Source: Phocaeicola coprophilus DSM 18228 = JCM 13818
Lineage (GTDB): Bacteria > Bacteroidota > Bacteroidia > Bacteroidales > Bacteroidaceae
Assembly (NCBI RefSeq): GCF_000157915.1
Contig: NZ_EQ973650.1
Coordinates: 209,527 to 273,526 of the forward strand
Direction of reading: 5' to 3'
Length of the DNA stretch: 64,000 nucleotides
The first letter of the stretch is position 1. The number at the start of each line of letters is the position of its first letter. Both the position numbers and the translations under genes were made by a program. This document shows, one piece after another, positions 18,163-26,858 of the stretch. The notes below the pieces were generated by a model that did no database searches, had not been told where the DNA came from, and worked only from the letters and a program-made list of their open reading frames with translations.

Positions 18163-18987
18163 TTAAAGAGTCGTTATATCACTGACCTCGGTGACGGCAT
18201 CCAGCCATCCGTTCATGATGAGGGCCGGAGAATGAGTGGTCAGAATGATCTGTACATTGGGATTCAGGCATCGGATCAGGCTGATCAGCCGCTGTTGCCA
18301 TTCCACGTGCAGGGAAATTTCCGGTTCATCCATAAAAAGAGTACAATGCTGGTTGTCCTGTACGAGCACGGTCAGCAGGATGACGAGCATTTGTTTCTCT
18401 CCGGATGAAAGTTGATAAGGAGTGAGGATATCTCCATCCTGCTCAAACTGAATTTCGTTGCTTTTTCGGATGATTTTCTTTCCGGTTTCCTGAAAGAGGT
18501 CGTCTATCAGATCCTGAAAGCGTGTCTTGGGGCGTGACACTTCGGTAGCTTTCAACTGGTCTTCCGGTACGCCGCTCGTCAGCAGTTCAATAATTCGGTT
18601 GCCGATATTGACCTGGTAGTCCAGATAGCGTCGCTGAAGCTGATAAAGCTGCCAGTCCAGTTCCGTTTTGACATTCTGATTGCCTATTTTTTCCAGCAGT
18701 CCTGAATTGATAAGCGGTCGGTCGAAACTGCGGATGACGTCAAAGTGAATGAAAGTGGCATCTTCGGGAGAGAAGATGAAAGACACTCCAGGCTGTGCTC
18801 CATTGGTTAATGCACCTCCTTCAAGGGCGTTCAGGCTTCTTACAGAATTGTTCAGGATGGTACTTTTCCCGATTCCGTTGATTCCGCTCAGGATATTTAC
18901 ATCGGGACGCAAGTCCCATGAAATATTTTTCCGTCCCCAAAGTCTTTTGATCTCAATGCGTTTGATATAGTCAGCTTGCTTTTTCAT
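18163..18987 (-). CDS. Compact SMC/ABC-type AAA ATPase (AriA/OLD-like)
   Basis: A 274-residue ATPase with the AAA_15/AAA_21-like ABC fold. Walker A GINGIGKST is at residues 35-43, the signature is LSSGEKQM around 192-199, Walker B is LFMDEPEISLH and the switch-like LTTHSPALI follows. There is only a short insert between Walker A and signature, so no long coiled-coil arms; PARIS AriA and OLD ATPases are longer. The start at 18987 is chosen because GGAGG lies 5 bases upstream, whereas the frame's upstream ATG at 19029 overlaps the -7 promoter box. Paired with the DUF4435 gene downstream. It could be a defence ATPase or a conserved chromosomal pair of other function. Confidence 0.85.
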   Translation of the reverse strand: MKKQADYIKRIEIKRLWGRKNISWDLRPDVNILSGINGIGKSTILNNSVRSLNALEGGALTNGAQPGVSFIFSPEDATFIHFDVIRSFDRPLINSGLLEKIGNQNVKTELDWQLYQLQRRYLDYQVNIGNRIIELLTSGVPEDQLKATEVSRPKTRFQDLIDDLFQETGKKIIRKSNEIQFEQDGDILTPYQLSSGEKQMLVILLTVLVQDNQHCTLFMDEPEISLHVEWQQRLISLIRCLNPNVQIILTTHSPALIMNGWLDAVTEVSDITTL

Positions 18988-19026
18988 GATAGCCTCCATC
19001 TGTCTGGTTATTGTTCTCGTTGCAAA

Positions 19027-19034
19027 CAAAATTA
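19027..19034 (-). promoter_or_regulatory. -7 promoter box of the ATPase-DUF4435 pair
   Basis: Minus strand reads TAATTTTG. It lies 40 bases upstream of the chosen start and within 50 bases of the divergent helicase promoter box. Confidence 0.6.
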
Positions 19035-19077
19035 AGAAGAATCCGGGAATTAATCAATTCTTTTTTCAAATAACTTG

Positions 19078-19085
19078 TACCTTTG
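19078..19085 (+). promoter_or_regulatory. -7 promoter box of the helicase gene
   Basis: TACCTTTG matches TAnnTTTG. The expected transcript start near 19092 excludes the in-frame TTG at 19083 as a start. Confidence 0.65.
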
Positions 19086-19115
19086 CAGGAGAAAAGGAAC
19101 ATAAAAAACGCATTG

Positions 19116-20990
19116 ATGACAGATTCGCCGATACTTTCCTTGCAACGTCAGTATGAGTTGTTGCAGATGGAATATGAATATGAAAAGGAACAGTTTCGTC
19201 AGCAGACCGAACTGATGGGAATAGGCCGGAAGGTCAAACGGGGCATGTGCTGGTATCCGCTTCATCTGGGACGGAGTTATTATAATGCCTTGAATCAGCT
19301 GGTTGTAGAAGTTGAGCGCACTGAAGACCGGGAGATTGAACATTTGTTTGAATATGGGCGTCCTGTTTGTTTCTTTACGCAAGATACTTTTGGCAAGTTA
19401 CACTATCTTTCCTTTACAGCTACGGTCAGTTATGTGGAAGAAGACCGGATGGTGGTAGTCCTTCCCAATGCAGATGCTCTGTTGGCTTTACAGGCTCAGG
19501 AGGTGTTGGGAGTACAGCTGTATTTTGATGAAACCAGTTATCGGCTGATGTTTGAAGCACTGAAGGGAGTGATCAGTGCGCGTAATAATCGCCTTGCAGA
19601 GTTACGTGATATCTTTCATGGCCGGCAGCCTGTGTCGTCCTTTTCATTTCAGCCTGTCCGTTTTCCCTGGCTGAACCGGACACAGGAAGAAGCGGTCAAC
19701 AAAGTGCTTCATGCCAAGGATGTAGCGATTGTACATGGTCCTCCGGGTACAGGTAAGACAACTACACTGGTGGAAGCAGTGTACGAAACACTTCATCGGG
19801 AGAATCAGGTGCTGGTGTGCGCACAAAGCAACATGGCTGTTGACTGGATCAGCGAGAAGCTGGTAGACCGGGGAGTCAGTGTGTTGCGTATCGGAAATCC
19901 GAGTCGGGTAAACGATAAAATGCTTTCATTTACATACGAACGTCGTTTTGAGTCTCATCCGGACTATCCGCAATTGTGGAGCATCCGCAAGGCTGTTCGT
20001 GAACTTTATGCCCGGATGCGGAAAGCTTCGGACCGGGAAAGTATCCGGCAGAAGATCAATTCACTGAAAGACCGGGCTACGGAACTTGAAATACGTATCA
20101 ATGCTTCTTTGTTTGCTGAAGCGAGGGTGATTGCCTGTACGCTGGTAAGCAGTGCCAACCGGTTGCTGGAAGGGCAGAAGTTCGGGACTTTGTTCATCGA
20201 TGAGGCGGCGCAGGCATTGGAAGCAGCCTGCTGGATTCCGATCCGTAAAGTGGATCGGGTGATTCTGGCTGGTGATCATTGTCAGCTTCCTCCGACAGTC
20301 AAATGTCCGCAGGCATTACGGGCAGGACTGGGTGAAACTCTGATGCAGACAATTGTGAAGAACAAGCCGGAAACCGTAGCTTTGCTGAAGTTGCAATATC
20401 GCATGAATGAAGAGATCATGCGCTTTTCTTCTGACTGGTTTTATGGAGGAATGGTGCAGTCGGCTCCCGAAGTGAAATACCGCAGTATTCTTGATTTTGA
20501 TACACCGATAGAGTGGATTGATACGGAAGATATGGACTGTAACGAGGAGTTTGTGGGAGAGAATTACGGACGTATCAATAAGGCAGAAGCTGAACTTTCC
20601 GTAAGTCAGCTGAAAACATATATTACCAAGATCGGAAGAGAACGTTTTCTGGAAGAACGCATTGATGTGGGATTGATATCTCCTTACAAAGCACAGGTGC
20701 AGTATCTGCGACAGTTGCTTAAACGGGATCCTTTTTTCAAGCCTTACCGTTCCTTGATTACAGTCAATACGGTTGATGGTTTTCAGGGTCAGGAAAGGGA
20801 TGTAATCCTGATCAGTCTGGTGCGTGCCAACGAAGACGGGCAGATTGGCTTTCTCAGTGACTTACGTCGTATGAATGTTGCCATAACCCGTGCCCGCATG
20901 AAACTGATCATCTTGGGAGATGTGTCAACGCTGACCCGTCATGCCTTTTACAGAAAACTGTATGAATATATTCAGTCGGTATCACATTAG
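19116..20990 (+). CDS. UPF1/IGHMBP2-like superfamily 1 helicase
   Basis: A 624-residue soluble helicase. An N-terminal beta-barrel-like region (about residues 1-165) precedes the two RecA-like domains. Motif I is HGPPGTGKTT near 207-216, motif II is FIDEAAQALEA near 360, QLPPTV follows as motif III, LQYRMNEEIM as motif IV-like, and VNTVDGFQGQERDVILISLVR and NVAITRAR are motifs V and VI. This is the UPF1-like SF1B group, 5'-3' helicases acting on RNA or DNA. The start at 19116 is set by the promoter at 19078. It is divergent from the ATPase-DUF4435 pair; no functional link is shown beyond proximity. Confidence 0.93.
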   Translation: MTDSPILSLQRQYELLQMEYEYEKEQFRQQTELMGIGRKVKRGMCWYPLHLGRSYYNALNQLVVEVERTEDREIEHLFEYGRPVCFFTQDTFGKLHYLSFTATVSYVEEDRMVVVLPNADALLALQAQEVLGVQLYFDETSYRLMFEALKGVISARNNRLAELRDIFHGRQPVSSFSFQPVRFPWLNRTQEEAVNKVLHAKDVAIVHGPPGTGKTTTLVEAVYETLHRENQVLVCAQSNMAVDWISEKLVDRGVSVLRIGNPSRVNDKMLSFTYERRFESHPDYPQLWSIRKAVRELYARMRKASDRESIRQKINSLKDRATELEIRINASLFAEARVIACTLVSSANRLLEGQKFGTLFIDEAAQALEAACWIPIRKVDRVILAGDHCQLPPTVKCPQALRAGLGETLMQTIVKNKPETVALLKLQYRMNEEIMRFSSDWFYGGMVQSAPEVKYRSILDFDTPIEWIDTEDMDCNEEFVGENYGRINKAEAELSVSQLKTYITKIGRERFLEERIDVGLISPYKAQVQYLRQLLKRDPFFKPYRSLITVNTVDGFQGQERDVILISLVRANEDGQIGFLSDLRRMNVAITRARMKLIILGDVSTLTRHAFYRKLYEYIQSVSH

Positions 20991-21035
20991 TATCGGGGCA
21001 GGAAGGCAGGTCTTTGCAGATTAAAGAAATTTTTC

Positions 21036-21043
21036 TATCTTTG
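21036..21043 (+). promoter_or_regulatory. -7 promoter box of the AspT-like transporter gene
   Basis: TATCTTTG matches TAnnTTTG, 28 bases before the start codon. Confidence 0.6.
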
Positions 21044-21071
21044 ACCGCAAAACCTGTAACCCGTTATACTT

Positions 21072-22670
21072 ATGTTTATTGACTTATTACAGTCACCTTA
21101 TTTTTCTGTATTTTTGATTGTGGCCTTAGGCTTTATGCTGGGGCGTGTGAAAGTGATGGGCTTGTCGTTAGACGTGTCCGCAGTGATCTTTATCGCCTTG
21201 GCTTTTGGCCATTGGGGCGTTTCTATTCCTAAAGCGCTGGGAAACTTCGGACTGGTGCTTTTTATTTTTACCATAGGCATCCAGGCGGGGCCGGGGTTCT
21301 TTGATTCTTTCCGAAGTAAAGGAAAAACATTGATCCTGATAACTATTCTGATTGTTGCATCAGCCTGTCTTACCGGTCTGGGACTGAAGTATGCCTTTGG
21401 CATTGATACGCCTAGTCTGGTCGGACTTATCGCAGGTGCTTTGACCAGTACACCGGGATTGGCTGTAGCCATCGACAGCACTCAGTCACCATTGGCATCC
21501 ATTGCTTATGGTATTGCTTATCCTTTTGGAGTTATTGGGGTTATTCTGTTTGTGAAGCTTCTCCCTAAATTGTTGCGGGTCGATCTGGAACAAGAGGCTC
21601 ACCGGCTGGAGAAAGAACGGCGTGGGCAGTTCCCGGAATTAAAGACATGTCTGTTTCGGGTAACTAACGAAACGGTGATCGGAAAGACGCTGGCTCAGTT
21701 GAATATACGGGCTATGACGGGAGCGGTTATTTCCCGTTTGAAACGTGGAGAGGATATCGTGATCCCGAAGGCTCATACAGAATTGAAGCAAGGAGACTGC
21801 ATTCAGGCTGTAGGCAGTGAGGATGCGTTGGCAAGTCTGGCTTTGATGCTGGGAGAACGTGAAGAGGGAGAATTGCCACTTGAAAATACACAGGCAATCG
21901 AATCATTGTTATTGACAAAGAAAGATATGATCAACAAGCAGCTGGGAGACCTGAACTTTCAGCGAAACTTCGGTTGTACGGTAACCCGGATTCGCCGAAG
22001 CGGTATTGATCTGTCTCCGTCTCCGGATCTGGCTCTCAAGTTTGGTGACAAGCTGATGGTTGTTGGAGAGAAAGAAGGAATTCAGGCTGTTGCCCGTTTG
22101 CTGGGGAATGATGCCAAACAATTATCTGATACGGATTTCTTCCCGATAGCTATGGGTATCGTTCTGGGTGTGTTGTTTGGCAAGTTAAATCTCTCCTTTG
22201 GCTCCGGTTTCTCTTTTTCTCCAGGACTGACCGGGGGAGTGTTGATGATGGCATTGTTCTTGAGTGCTATCGGTAAGACGGGACCAATCTTGTGGTCTAT
22301 GTCGGGGCCTGCCAATCAGTTGCTTCGTCAGTTGGGACTCTTGCTTTTCCTGGCAGAAGTAGGAACTTCGGCCGGTGCTAATCTGGTTTCGACTTTCCGT
22401 GAAAGCGGGTTCCTGCTGTTTGGGGTTGGAGCTTTGATTACTTTAGTGCCGATGCTCATAGCAGCGCTGGTCGGACGGTATGTCTTTAAGATCAGTCTGC
22501 TGGATATGCTCGGAACCATTACTGGCGGTATGACCAGTACACCGGGACTTGCAGCCGTGGATTCCATGACTGACAGCAATATTCCCGGAGTGGCTTATGC
22601 GACCGTTTATCCGATCGCTATGGTATTTTTGATTTTGTTCATTCAGTTTATCGCTGCAATGGTGGTATAA
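21072..22670 (+). CDS. AspT/YidE-YbjL-family putative transporter
   Basis: A 532-residue membrane protein with two homologous hydrophobic halves (about residues 5-165 and 350-530), each containing the AspT/YidE duplication motif ITGGMTSTPGLAAVDS or the matching ALTSTPGLAVAIDS. Between them (about 185-350) are two soluble TrkA-C (RCK_C) domains that probably bind a nucleotide or ligand and gate transport. AspT itself exchanges aspartate for alanine; the substrate here is unknown. Its last 23 bases overlap the end of the convergent MscS-like gene. Confidence 0.92.
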   Translation: MFIDLLQSPYFSVFLIVALGFMLGRVKVMGLSLDVSAVIFIALAFGHWGVSIPKALGNFGLVLFIFTIGIQAGPGFFDSFRSKGKTLILITILIVASACLTGLGLKYAFGIDTPSLVGLIAGALTSTPGLAVAIDSTQSPLASIAYGIAYPFGVIGVILFVKLLPKLLRVDLEQEAHRLEKERRGQFPELKTCLFRVTNETVIGKTLAQLNIRAMTGAVISRLKRGEDIVIPKAHTELKQGDCIQAVGSEDALASLALMLGEREEGELPLENTQAIESLLLTKKDMINKQLGDLNFQRNFGCTVTRIRRSGIDLSPSPDLALKFGDKLMVVGEKEGIQAVARLLGNDAKQLSDTDFFPIAMGIVLGVLFGKLNLSFGSGFSFSPGLTGGVLMMALFLSAIGKTGPILWSMSGPANQLLRQLGLLLFLAEVGTSAGANLVSTFRESGFLLFGVGALITLVPMLIAALVGRYVFKISLLDMLGTITGGMTSTPGLAAVDSMTDSNIPGVAYATVYPIAMVFLILFIQFIAAMVV

Positions 22671-23850
22671 CTGAATCATTAATATCTTTACCTGCTGGCC
22701 GTTGGAAAGCTCTTAATCCGAATTGAGGAAGGACTGCCAGCAGGTGATTGAATATTCCGTTCTGGATATTCTCATATTCCATCCATACTGTCGTATCCGT
22801 AAAGCAATAGATTTCTAGAGGAAGACCTTCGGAAGTCGGCTGTAGCTGCCGGACCATGATCATCAGCTCTTTGTGGGTGTGAGGATGATGAACAAGGTAT
22901 TCCTGAAGATAACTGGTGAAAGCACTGAGGTTTGTCAGCTCTTCTGTTTCTGTATTATCTTTGATCCATCCTTTTTCCACGAGTCGTTTCTTTTCTTCTT
23001 CAGTACAGAAACGAATGGTATTCAGGTCAATATTGATGGAACGTTTGATACGTCTTCCGCCAGTATCCCGCATTCCTCGCCAGTTCTGAAAGGAGTCACT
23101 GACCAGTACATAGGGTGGAATGGTAGTAATTGTCTTGTCAAAGTTACGCACCTTGACCGTTGTAAGTGAAACTTCGATAACATCTCCGTCTGCTCCGTAT
23201 TTGGGCATGGTAATCCAGTCGCCGGGACGTAGCATATCGTTTGCTGATAATTGTACTCCTGCAACCAGTCCCAGTAAACTGTCTTTGAAGATCAACATTA
23301 AAACAGCCGCTGAAGCTCCTAATCCGGCAAGGATACTTGTTGCATTGCTGTCGGTGATGATACTGATAATTACAATAAATCCAATGCCGAATGCAATTAA
23401 TTTAATCATCTGGTAGATCCCTTTCAACGGACGGTTGCGAAGGGTCTCGTGCTCATTGGAGATCTCATAAAGGGAGTTAAGAAAGGCGCTGACCAGCAGT
23501 AGCATGCAGACAACCAGATAGATTTCGCATGCTTTTTGCAGGAATTCCAGCAGAAGGGGCAACTTGCTGAATACAAGAGGAAGCAGTATATACCAAACCA
23601 AAGGAGGAATCAGGCGGCAGAAGCTGATCATCATCTTCTCGTTGAACAGGTAATCGTCCCACCTGGCTTTGGTCCGGGAGGTGATTTTTTGTACAGCAGG
23701 GATGATGATGTACCGGAATAACTTGGTTGTAATGTAAGACAGCAGGGCTATACATATAATAAGGAGTATCTGCAGGCTCCAGTTAATATTTTCTTTGTCT
23801 ATACCGATGTGAAGTAAAAACTGAGCGATACTTTGATTGATTTGTTCCAT
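22648..23850 (-). CDS. MscS-family mechanosensitive ion channel
   Basis: A 400-residue membrane protein. Four or five hydrophobic segments (about residues 22-190) lead into the MscS pore and beta domain: ILAGLGASAAVLMLIFKDSLLGLVAGVQL, in part, is the pore helix, and DMLRPGDWITMP with GDVIEVSLTTVKVRNFDKTITTIPPYVL, in part, is the beta domain. The longer N-terminal membrane part and C-terminal domain resemble YbdG-type members. It opens under membrane tension to release solutes. The start at 23850 is chosen since the frame's earlier codon at 23871 falls inside the promoter box. The stop overlaps the AspT-like gene. Confidence 0.94.
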   Translation of the reverse strand: MEQINQSIAQFLLHIGIDKENINWSLQILLIICIALLSYITTKLFRYIIIPAVQKITSRTKARWDDYLFNEKMMISFCRLIPPLVWYILLPLVFSKLPLLLEFLQKACEIYLVVCMLLLVSAFLNSLYEISNEHETLRNRPLKGIYQMIKLIAFGIGFIVIISIITDSNATSILAGLGASAAVLMLIFKDSLLGLVAGVQLSANDMLRPGDWITMPKYGADGDVIEVSLTTVKVRNFDKTITTIPPYVLVSDSFQNWRGMRDTGGRRIKRSINIDLNTIRFCTEEEKKRLVEKGWIKDNTETEELTNLSAFTSYLQEYLVHHPHTHKELMIMVRQLQPTSEGLPLEIYCFTDTTVWMEYENIQNGIFNHLLAVLPQFGLRAFQRPAGKDINDSVIPPLQR

Positions 23851-23868
23851 AAATATTACTTGTTTGGG

Positions 23869-23895
23869 CAAAGTTAATAAAATTTTGTATCTTTG
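23869..23895. promoter_or_regulatory. Back-to-back divergent promoter boxes
   Basis: 23869-23876 reads TAACTTTG on the minus strand (MscS gene). 23888-23895 reads TATCTTTG on the plus strand (lipoprotein gene). The two boxes are only 11 bases apart, so polymerase binding at one should hinder the other. Confidence 0.6.
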
Positions 23896-23924
23896 GATAT
23901 TCGATTTTTAGTTGTTAACCGATT

Positions 23925-24323
23925 ATGCGAAAATGTTTTTTATATTTGGTTTCTGTCTTGTTGCTGGTGAGTGCCTGTATTTCCGAACGTGCGAAAGAAG
24001 ATGAAAAGGCTGGTAAGAAAGAAGTGAACGAATCTGTGGCAGAATCTGTCCCTAAAGCTACAATGATTTTGTGGATTGATTATGATCGTCGTGGAACTTC
24101 TGCTCAAGGCAAGAGTTTACTGAATGTGAAAGCGAAGGTGAATATTCAGCCGGATGGCTCCGTGCAGGTGTTGGAATATGTAGATGAACCTTCAGTCGTG
24201 GTGGAATCATATATTCGGAAAACATTACGCAGGTATCGGGTAAAGCAGAAGTTTCTGGAGGAAGAATCTGTTCGGCCAGGAGTACAATATGTATATTTGC
24301 GCATTCTTAAAGAATTGATATAA
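23925..24323 (+). CDS. Small lipoprotein of unknown function
   Basis: A 132-residue protein with a lipoprotein signal peptide (hydrophobic stretch, then LLVSAC with Cys near residue 18). A Lys/Glu-rich stretch follows, and from about residue 45 a compact domain with an alternating hydrophobic pattern ending in VQYVYLRILKELI. The domain may be related to small Bacteroidales lipoprotein families such as DUF4891, but I cannot confirm the match. The stop codon overlaps the start of the thioredoxin-like gene by one base (TAATG), so the two are translated together. Confidence 0.8.
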   Translation: MRKCFLYLVSVLLLVSACISERAKEDEKAGKKEVNESVAESVPKATMILWIDYDRRGTSAQGKSLLNVKAKVNIQPDGSVQVLEYVDEPSVVVESYIRKTLRRYRVKQKFLEEESVRPGVQYVYLRILKELI

Positions 24324-24841
24324 TGAGGTTGCTTGTAACAGTAGTACTAGTATTTCTGATAGGTTGTGTTTCCTGTATACGGGAAGAAGTAGGTGAGCAT
24401 ATTCAGTATATACAGCCGGGAGATGCTTTACCGGAATTTATGGTAGAGATGAATGACGGAACAATACTTGACCGGGATTCTTTGAGGGGAAAGGTTTCGG
24501 TACTGGTGTTTTTCCATACTTCCTGTTCGGATTGTCAGCGTGAACTTCCGGTTGTTCAGCAATTGTATGAGGTTTATGCTGGAAATCCTCGTGTCCGAAT
24601 TGCCTGTATCAGTCGGGAAGAACCAGAAAAAGAAATACTGGCATATTGGAAAAGTAATGCTCTGACTCTGCCTTATTCTGCACAATCAGACCGAAAAGTA
24701 TATTCTTTGTTTTCGGAAGAAGGAGTTCCTTTGGTTTATGTTTCCGATACAGCCTGTAATGTCCGTTACCTTTTTACGGACAATCCGATAGCTTCTTTTG
24801 AGGATTTGTATCAGGCTGTTTCTTCTTTGTCAGGGGATTGA
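24323..24841 (+). CDS. TlpA/ResA-like thioredoxin-fold lipoprotein
   Basis: A 172-residue envelope protein. The N-terminal hydrophobic segment ends in a Cys-containing stretch (LIGCVSC), consistent with a lipoprotein signal. The rest is a thioredoxin fold: LPEFMVEMNDGTILDRDSLRGK, in part, precedes VLVFFHTSCSDCQRELP with the redox CxxC (CSDC), and the cis-proline is in EEGVPLVYV. Such proteins reduce or oxidise envelope cysteines. It is co-translated with the small lipoprotein upstream, which may be its substrate or partner; this is inferred from position. Confidence 0.9.
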   Translation: MRLLVTVVLVFLIGCVSCIREEVGEHIQYIQPGDALPEFMVEMNDGTILDRDSLRGKVSVLVFFHTSCSDCQRELPVVQQLYEVYAGNPRVRIACISREEPEKEILAYWKSNALTLPYSAQSDRKVYSLFSEEGVPLVYVSDTACNVRYLFTDNPIASFEDLYQAVSSLSGD

Positions 24842-24880
24842 CGGGACCTTCCTTTCTTAAACTTTTTTTTATTATATCGT

Positions 24881-24910
24881 TTTGCAGAACAAATGGTTTC
24901 ATTAAATTTG
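24881..24910 (+). promoter_or_regulatory. Promoter of the etf-acyl-CoA dehydrogenase operon
   Basis: TTTG at 24881-24884 and TAAATTTG at 24903-24910, 18 bases apart, match the Bacteroidetes -33/-7 consensus. Confidence 0.7.
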
Positions 24911-24946
24911 CCGACAATAAATTACTAATACCAAAAAGATAATCTA

Positions 24947-25834
24947 ATGAGTTTGAAAATTGTAGTATTGGCTAAACAAGTTCCCGATACACGTTGTGTG
25001 GGAAAAGATGCCATGAATGCTGACGGTACAATTAACCGTGCGGCACTTCCGGCGATTTTTAATCCGGAAGACTTGAATGCCCTCGAACAGGCACTCAGAC
25101 TGAAAGACACACATCCCGGTTCTACCGTTACGATTCTGACCATGGGTCCGGGCCGTGCCGCTGAAATTATTCGTGAAGGATTATACAGAGGAGCTGATAA
25201 TGGTTATTTGCTTACTGACCGTGCTTTTGCCGGTGCAGATACGCTGGCTACTTCATACGCACTGGCTACGGCTATCCGTAAGATCGGTGAATATGATATT
25301 ATTGTAGGCGGCCGTCAGGCAATTGACGGTGATACAGCGCAGGTTGGTCCTCAGGTTGCAGAAAAACTGGGATTGCCTCAGGTTACTTATGTTGAAGAAA
25401 TCCAGGAGGTAAAAGACGGACGTATCCGTGTGAAACGTCATATTGACGGTGGTGTGGAAACCGTAGAAGGTCCGCTGCCGATCGTCTTGACTGTAAACGG
25501 AAGCGCTGCTCCCTGTCGTCCGCGCAATGCCAAACTGGTACAGAAATACAAACGTGCATTGGGAGCTCAGGAAAAAGCTGCGATCACAAAAGATGGCGGC
25601 GTTCTGCCTTATGCGTCTTTATATGAAAGTCGTCCTTATCTGAATATTACGGAATGGAGTGTAGCTGATGTCAATGGTGACACCAAGCAATGTGGTCTGT
25701 CCGGTTCACCGACAAAGGTGAAGAAGATTGAAAACATCATCTTCCAGGCAAAAGAAAGTAAAACGATTACCGGCAGCGATGCAGATGTAGAGAACTTGAT
25801 TGTTGAATTGTTGGCTAACCATACTATCGGATAA
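24947..25834 (+). CDS. etfB: Electron transfer flavoprotein, beta subunit
   Basis: A 295-residue EtfB/FixA, the AMP-binding half of the heterodimer that takes electrons from acyl-CoA dehydrogenase. It begins MSLKIVVLAKQVPDT, and contains NPEDLNALEQALRL, GAD-containing nucleotide-binding segments and the VGGRQAIDGDTAQVGPQ loop characteristic of the family. It is somewhat longer than the E. coli FixA type and resembles anaerobe proteins linked to butyryl-CoA-type dehydrogenases. First gene of an etfB-etfA-dehydrogenase operon; etfA starts 4 bases after its stop. Confidence 0.97.
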   Translation: MSLKIVVLAKQVPDTRCVGKDAMNADGTINRAALPAIFNPEDLNALEQALRLKDTHPGSTVTILTMGPGRAAEIIREGLYRGADNGYLLTDRAFAGADTLATSYALATAIRKIGEYDIIVGGRQAIDGDTAQVGPQVAEKLGLPQVTYVEEIQEVKDGRIRVKRHIDGGVETVEGPLPIVLTVNGSAAPCRPRNAKLVQKYKRALGAQEKAAITKDGGVLPYASLYESRPYLNITEWSVADVNGDTKQCGLSGSPTKVKKIENIIFQAKESKTITGSDADVENLIVELLANHTIG

Positions 25835-25838
25835 GACT

Positions 25839-26858
25839 ATGAATAATGTATTTGTATATTGTGAGATGGAAGGCAAACATGTTGCCGATGTCAGTCTCGA
25901 ACTTTTAACTAAAGGTCGTAAGTTAGCCACTCAGCTGGGATGTCAGCTGGAAACCATTTGTGCCGGCAGCGATCTTGCAGATGTAGAAAAACAAGTTTTG
26001 CCATACGGAGTTGACCGTGTTCATGTGTTTGATGCTCCGGGCTTGTTCCCTTATACTTCACTTCCTCATACTTCCATTCTTGTTAATTTGTTCAAGGAAG
26101 AAAAACCGCAGATCTGTCTGATGGGAGCTACCGTTATCGGTCGCGACCTAGGACCGCGTGTCTCTTCTGCTTTGACCAGTGGTTTGACCGCTGACTGTAC
26201 GCAGTTGGAAATCGGTAACCACGAAGACAAAAAGAATGGCGTTACATACGAAAACCTGTTGTATCAGATTCGTCCGGCTTTCGGAGGTAATATTGTGGCA
26301 ACCATTATCAATCCGGAACACCGTCCGCAGATGGCTACTGTCCGCGAAGGTGTGATGAAAAAAGAAATTGTGGACGCCAATTATCAGGGCGAGGTGATCC
26401 GTCACGATGTTGCGAAGTATGTTCCGGAAACGGATTATGTAGTGAAGGTGATCGACCGTCACGTAGAAAAAGCCAAACATAATCTGAAAGGAGCTCCGAT
26501 TGTGATTGCCGGAGGTTATGGTATGGGAAGCAAGGAAGGCTTTGATATGCTGTTCGAACTGGCTAAGGAACTTCATGCAGAAGTTGGTGCCAGCCGTGCA
26601 GCTGTTGATGCCGGTTTCTGTGAACACGACCGTCAGATCGGACAGACCGGTGTAACCGTTCATCCGAAGTTGTATATTGCCTGCGGTATCTCTGGACAGA
26701 TTCAGCATATCGCCGGTATGCAGGATGCAGGAATTATCATTTCTGTCAACAATGATCCGAACGCTCCGATCAATACCATCGCTGATTATGTGATCAACGG
26801 AACGGTGGAAGAGGTTATTCCGAAAATGATTAAGTACTACAAAAAGAACAGTAAGTAA
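25839..26858 (+). CDS. etfA: Electron transfer flavoprotein, alpha subunit
   Basis: A 339-residue EtfA/FixB. The C-terminal FAD-binding domain carries GASRAAVDAGF near residue 242, QIGQTGVTVHP, ISGQIQHIAGM and VNNDPNAPIN, the standard family signature. It binds FAD and passes electrons between the dehydrogenase and the next carrier. The ATG at 25839 is preferred over the frame's ATG at 25800, which lies within etfB. The stop overlaps the dehydrogenase start by one base (TAATG). Confidence 0.97.
   Translation: MNNVFVYCEMEGKHVADVSLELLTKGRKLATQLGCQLETICAGSDLADVEKQVLPYGVDRVHVFDAPGLFPYTSLPHTSILVNLFKEEKPQICLMGATVIGRDLGPRVSSALTSGLTADCTQLEIGNHEDKKNGVTYENLLYQIRPAFGGNIVATIINPEHRPQMATVREGVMKKEIVDANYQGEVIRHDVAKYVPETDYVVKVIDRHVEKAKHNLKGAPIVIAGGYGMGSKEGFDMLFELAKELHAEVGASRAAVDAGFCEHDRQIGQTGVTVHPKLYIACGISGQIQHIAGMQDAGIIISVNNDPNAPINTIADYVINGTVEEVIPKMIKYYKKNSK

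Noticed and set aside
19083-19115. Upstream TTG start for the helicase gene
   Set aside because: It falls inside the -7 promoter box at 19078-19085; the ATG at 19116 is preferred.
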